DNA of 41,112 bases from Verrucomicrobiota bacterium (GTDB lineage: Bacteria > Verrucomicrobiota > Verrucomicrobiia > Limisphaerales > SXTU01), in assembly GCA_016235545.1 (NCBI GenBank), contig JACRKB010000014.1, positions 1-41,112 of the forward strand. Reading direction: 5' to 3'. The notes beneath the pieces were generated by a model. The model did no database searches. It saw nothing but the letters and a program-made list of their open reading frames with translations, and was not told the DNA's origin. The position numbers and the translations under genes were made by a program. Each line of letters opens with the position of its first letter. Within the stretch, counting starts at the first letter, position 1. This document shows positions 39,047 through 41,112 of this stretch, in pieces.

Positions 39047-39376
39047 ATGAAAACGTTCCCATTCGTAACGGCGGCCATTTTGGTGAGTGGCGGATGTTTG
39101 TCGTTATTGTTTCATCATCCAGAGTTGACGGGGTTCGCCTTGTTCCCGGTTGTTCTTTCAGGAGTCTCACAGTATTTGCGCCCGCCGCGTGTGATTCTGA
39201 TTCTGTGGGTGTTTTTTGTTGGCCTTACTCTTGCCTTGTTGGCTTGCGGCTGGCTTTTGCCCAGTTCGACTTTCGCGACTGTGCAGGACGTGGTTTGTCA
39301 TCCAGCTTTTGTCCTTCCTCTTTGGATGTTTACACTTTTGCGATTGTTTCGATGGCGCAAAGAATTACAAAGCTGA
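39047..39376 (+). CDS. small hypothetical membrane protein, possible cassette gene
   Basis: A 109-residue protein from ATG 39047 (MKTFPFVTAAILVSGG); an in-frame ATG at 39032 lies within GTTAGGC context and is less likely. Hydrophobic segments cover about residues 5-21, 28-42, 50-72 and 88-103, so three or four helices. Its composition is near 50% GC, clearly lower than neighbours. I recognise no family. It follows an attC-like palindrome, and a CGCTAACC piece lies 100 bp after its stop (39473-39480), so it could be an old cassette gene. No integrase gene is in view. Confidence 0.55.
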   Translation: MKTFPFVTAAILVSGGCLSLLFHHPELTGFALFPVVLSGVSQYLRPPRVILILWVFFVGLTLALLACGWLLPSSTFATVQDVVCHPAFVLPLWMFTLLRLFRWRKELQS

Positions 39377-39560
39377 TGCTCCTGAAGAGCTGGACACGCA
39401 AGTGCCTGATATACAAGGCAGTGTCAGACTCCAGCTCCTTACGTCATTGCTCCGCCGTCGAGGCGGTTGGTTCGCTAACCATGCGCTGCCGCTGGCTCTT
39501 AAAAACATGCTGACCAGGGCCATCGGCGACACCACGGACGATTCCAGTCCGAAATAGGCC

Positions 39561-40691
39561 ATGCCTGACGAGACCCAAATCATCCGCCGTGGCAACGGGA
39601 CGCCCGTCCTCATCGTCGAGGACATCGCCACCGAGGCGTTCACGCTGCGCAAGGTGCTGGAGCGTGCGGATTATCAGGTGACGCTCGCCACCACCGGCCA
39701 GGAGGCGCTCCGGCTGCTGGCCATGCGCGAGTTCCGCCTCGTCATCACGGACATAGACATGCCCGGCATGGACGGCTACGAGATGTGCCTCGCCATCAAG
39801 GACAGCCTCCGCACCCGCACCATCCCGGTCATCCTGCTCACCACGCTCTCCAGCCCGGCGAACATCCTGCAAGGCCTCAAGTCCAAGGCCGACTATTACC
39901 TCACCAAGCCCTACACGCCGTCGCTCCTGCTCGCCCGCGTGCAGACGTTGCTGGAGCGCCCGCCCACGCCGCCCGACGCCGACGCCGAGCCGCTGCCCGT
40001 CGCGCTCGAAGGCCACGAGCACGTCGTCACTGCGGGCCGCCGGCAGTTGGTGAACCTCATCCTCTCGACCTACGAGTGCGCAGTGCAGCAGAACCGCGAG
40101 CTGATTGCCACGCAGGCCGAGCTGAACCACCGCAACGACCAGCTCCGCGAGCAACAGGAGCAACTCCGCCTCGCCAACGAGCAGTTGCAGGCCCTCGCCA
40201 CGACCGACGGCCTCACCGGCCTCAAGAACCACCGCACGTTCAAGGAGCGCCTCGCCGAGGAGTTCGAGCGCGCGACCCGCTACCATCTCCCGCTCTCGCT
40301 CATGCTGCTGGACGTGGACCACTTCAAGACGTTCAACGACGCCCACGGCCACCCCGCCGGCGACGAGGTGCTCAAGCGCGTCGCCAAGCACCTGACCGAG
40401 AGCACGCGCAGCACGGACTTCGTGGCGCGCTACGGCGGCGAGGAGTTTGCCGTGCTGCTGCCCTTCACGCACTCGCAGGCCGCGCTCGCGCTGGCCGAGC
40501 GCACGCGCGCCGCCATCCAAAATGGGAAGTGGGATCGGCGCGCTGTCACTGCCAGCCTCGGCGTCGCCACGCTCAACGCCGACACTGTCGCCGCTTCCAT
40601 GCTGGTCGAGCTGGCGGACAAAGCGCTCTACCGCTCGAAGGAAACCGGCCGCAACCGCGTCACCCCCGCCAGCGAACTAACCAAGTCGTGA
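39561..40691 (+). CDS. response regulator-diguanylate cyclase (REC-GGDEF)
   Basis: A 376-residue cytoplasmic signalling protein. Residues 14-132 are a receiver domain: acid pair E20/D21, phospho-acceptor D64 in ITDIDMPGMDG, T95 region LLTT, and K116 in YYLTKPY. A linker of about 40 residues (AGRRQLVNLILSTYE) leads to a coiled-coil at about 175-212. The GGDEF domain follows, with LMLLDVDHFKTFNDAHGH for metal and GTP and the active loop RYGGEEF (292-296). An inhibitory-site RxxD (R283-D286) lies exactly five residues before GGEEF, so product feedback is expected. It makes c-di-GMP on phosphorylation by an unseen histidine kinase. c-di-GMP commonly controls polysaccharide and biofilm output, which fits the glycan genes upstream. 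Confidence 0.95.
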   Translation: MPDETQIIRRGNGTPVLIVEDIATEAFTLRKVLERADYQVTLATTGQEALRLLAMREFRLVITDIDMPGMDGYEMCLAIKDSLRTRTIPVILLTTLSSPANILQGLKSKADYYLTKPYTPSLLLARVQTLLERPPTPPDADAEPLPVALEGHEHVVTAGRRQLVNLILSTYECAVQQNRELIATQAELNHRNDQLREQQEQLRLANEQLQALATTDGLTGLKNHRTFKERLAEEFERATRYHLPLSLMLLDVDHFKTFNDAHGHPAGDEVLKRVAKHLTESTRSTDFVARYGGEEFAVLLPFTHSQAALALAERTRAAIQNGKWDRRAVTASLGVATLNADTVAASMLVELADKALYRSKETGRNRVTPASELTKS

Positions 40692-40707
40692 ACCGGATAA
40701 GGCAACT

Positions 40708-40918
40708 CAACGCAAGGTCGCAAAGGCGCAGAGACGCGGAGCTTTTGGACTGCGGTGGCAGAGCGCAGCGGCGACACCGCTTTGGCGTCCTGCGGAGCGG
40801 AAAACCGTCGCATCCCAGGGCCGCTGCGCGGGACGGGAAAGCGGCGTGGCGCTTCGCTTCCCGCCGCAGTCCAAGAGCTGTTTCTTTGCGCCTCCGCGCC
40901 CTTGCGTCTTCACGTTAA
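40708..40918. repeat. composite inverted repeat Q
   Basis: Outer arms are the GCAAAG family: CAACGCAAGGTCGCAAAGGC (from 40708) with TCTTTGCGCCTCCGCGCCCT (from 40883) and ending near 40918. Nested inside are arms of another family: TTTTGGACTGCGGTGG (from 40743) with CCGCCGCAGTCCAAGA (40861-40876), and GCGACACCGC with GCGGCGTGGCGC. Total 211 bp. Confidence 0.88.
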
Positions 40919-40930
40919 TCTTCCCCCCTC

Positions 40931-41112
40931 ATGAAAGCCGCCAAAGCCAAACCCGCCGTGAAGTCCGCCCCGCCCGCGCCGCCACGCGCCTCTCGCCCGT
41001 GGACGGCATGAACATGAACCGCGCCGTCCCCGGCCAGCCCGAGGGCGCGGTCACCAGCCAAATCGCGCACTACCTCACCACCGTGCTCTTCCCGCTGAGC
41101 GACGTCGTCATC
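40931..41112 (+). CDS. partial gene cut by the window edge, with a disturbed reading frame at the start
   Basis: ATG 40931 starts MKAAKAKPAVKSAPPAPP but hits a TGA at 41009. In another frame, open from before this point, the sequence runs ATRLSPVDGMNMNRAVPGQPEG (cited here only as TRLSPVDGMN and RAVPGQPEG) to the window end, with ATGs at 41008 and 41014. Either the gene starts at 41008, or a base is missing or extra near 40975-40985 in the CCGCCCGCGCCGCC tract. The end HYLTTVLFPLSDVVI is amphipathic. I do not recognise a family from 35 residues. Confidence 0.45.

Overview
The window looks like chromosomal DNA of a Verrucomicrobiota bacterium, probably near Limisphaerales/Pedosphaerales (old subdivision 3). 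I infer this from the gene content: a PSD1-type planctomycete cytochrome (DUF1549/DUF1553), a DUF1501 protein, a DUF1080 protein, a PVC-type haem-binding propeller protein and a DUF6797 protein, all GC-rich, with exported proteins dominating. Taxonomy rests on protein family content only. Most start codons have no Shine-Dalgarno sequence in front of them.

Layout. 1-5000: tail of a DUF6797 propeller protein, a small membrane protein, a DUF1080 protein, a Cys-type glutathione peroxidase with a good terminator, and a convergent LarA-like protein. 5000-13560, minus strand: a large outer-membrane beta-barrel protein, a decahaem cytochrome c with a C-terminal beta-propeller, and an NHL-repeat protein. 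Barrel and cytochrome together look like a porin-cytochrome electron conduit. 13600-19000, plus strand: a tandem GlcG/HbpS-like haem-binding protein divergent from the barrel gene, an esterase-like protein, and a TonB/ExbB/ExbD set. 19000-23400: a PVC haem-binding protein, a membrane protein, and a Tat-exported SMP-30/gluconolactonase-like protein.

23400-26000: a complete insertion sequence (1428 bp, inverted ends, 7-bp target duplication) whose transposase is split by two compensating indels, then a small hypothetical gene and tRNA-Thr(TGT). 26100-31100: DUF1501 followed by PSD1. 31200-38600: HAD phosphatase, GT26 glycosyltransferase, GDP-mannose/UDP-glucose dehydrogenase (AlgD-like), DUF5658 membrane protein, methyltransferase, purN and a sugar-nucleotide epimerase, partly a surface-polysaccharide set. 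38600-41112: a possible remnant integron-type cassette, a response-regulator diguanylate cyclase, and the frame-disturbed start of a gene cut by the window edge.

The most striking non-gene signal is a set of at least 16 long imperfect inverted repeats, 70-280 bp each, in most of the longer intergenic gaps. They belong to about ten unrelated sequence families but share one architecture: long outer arms, often with smaller hairpins inside. Four of them run in frame into the N-terminal coding regions of exported proteins, including the cytochrome and the porin of the putative conduit.
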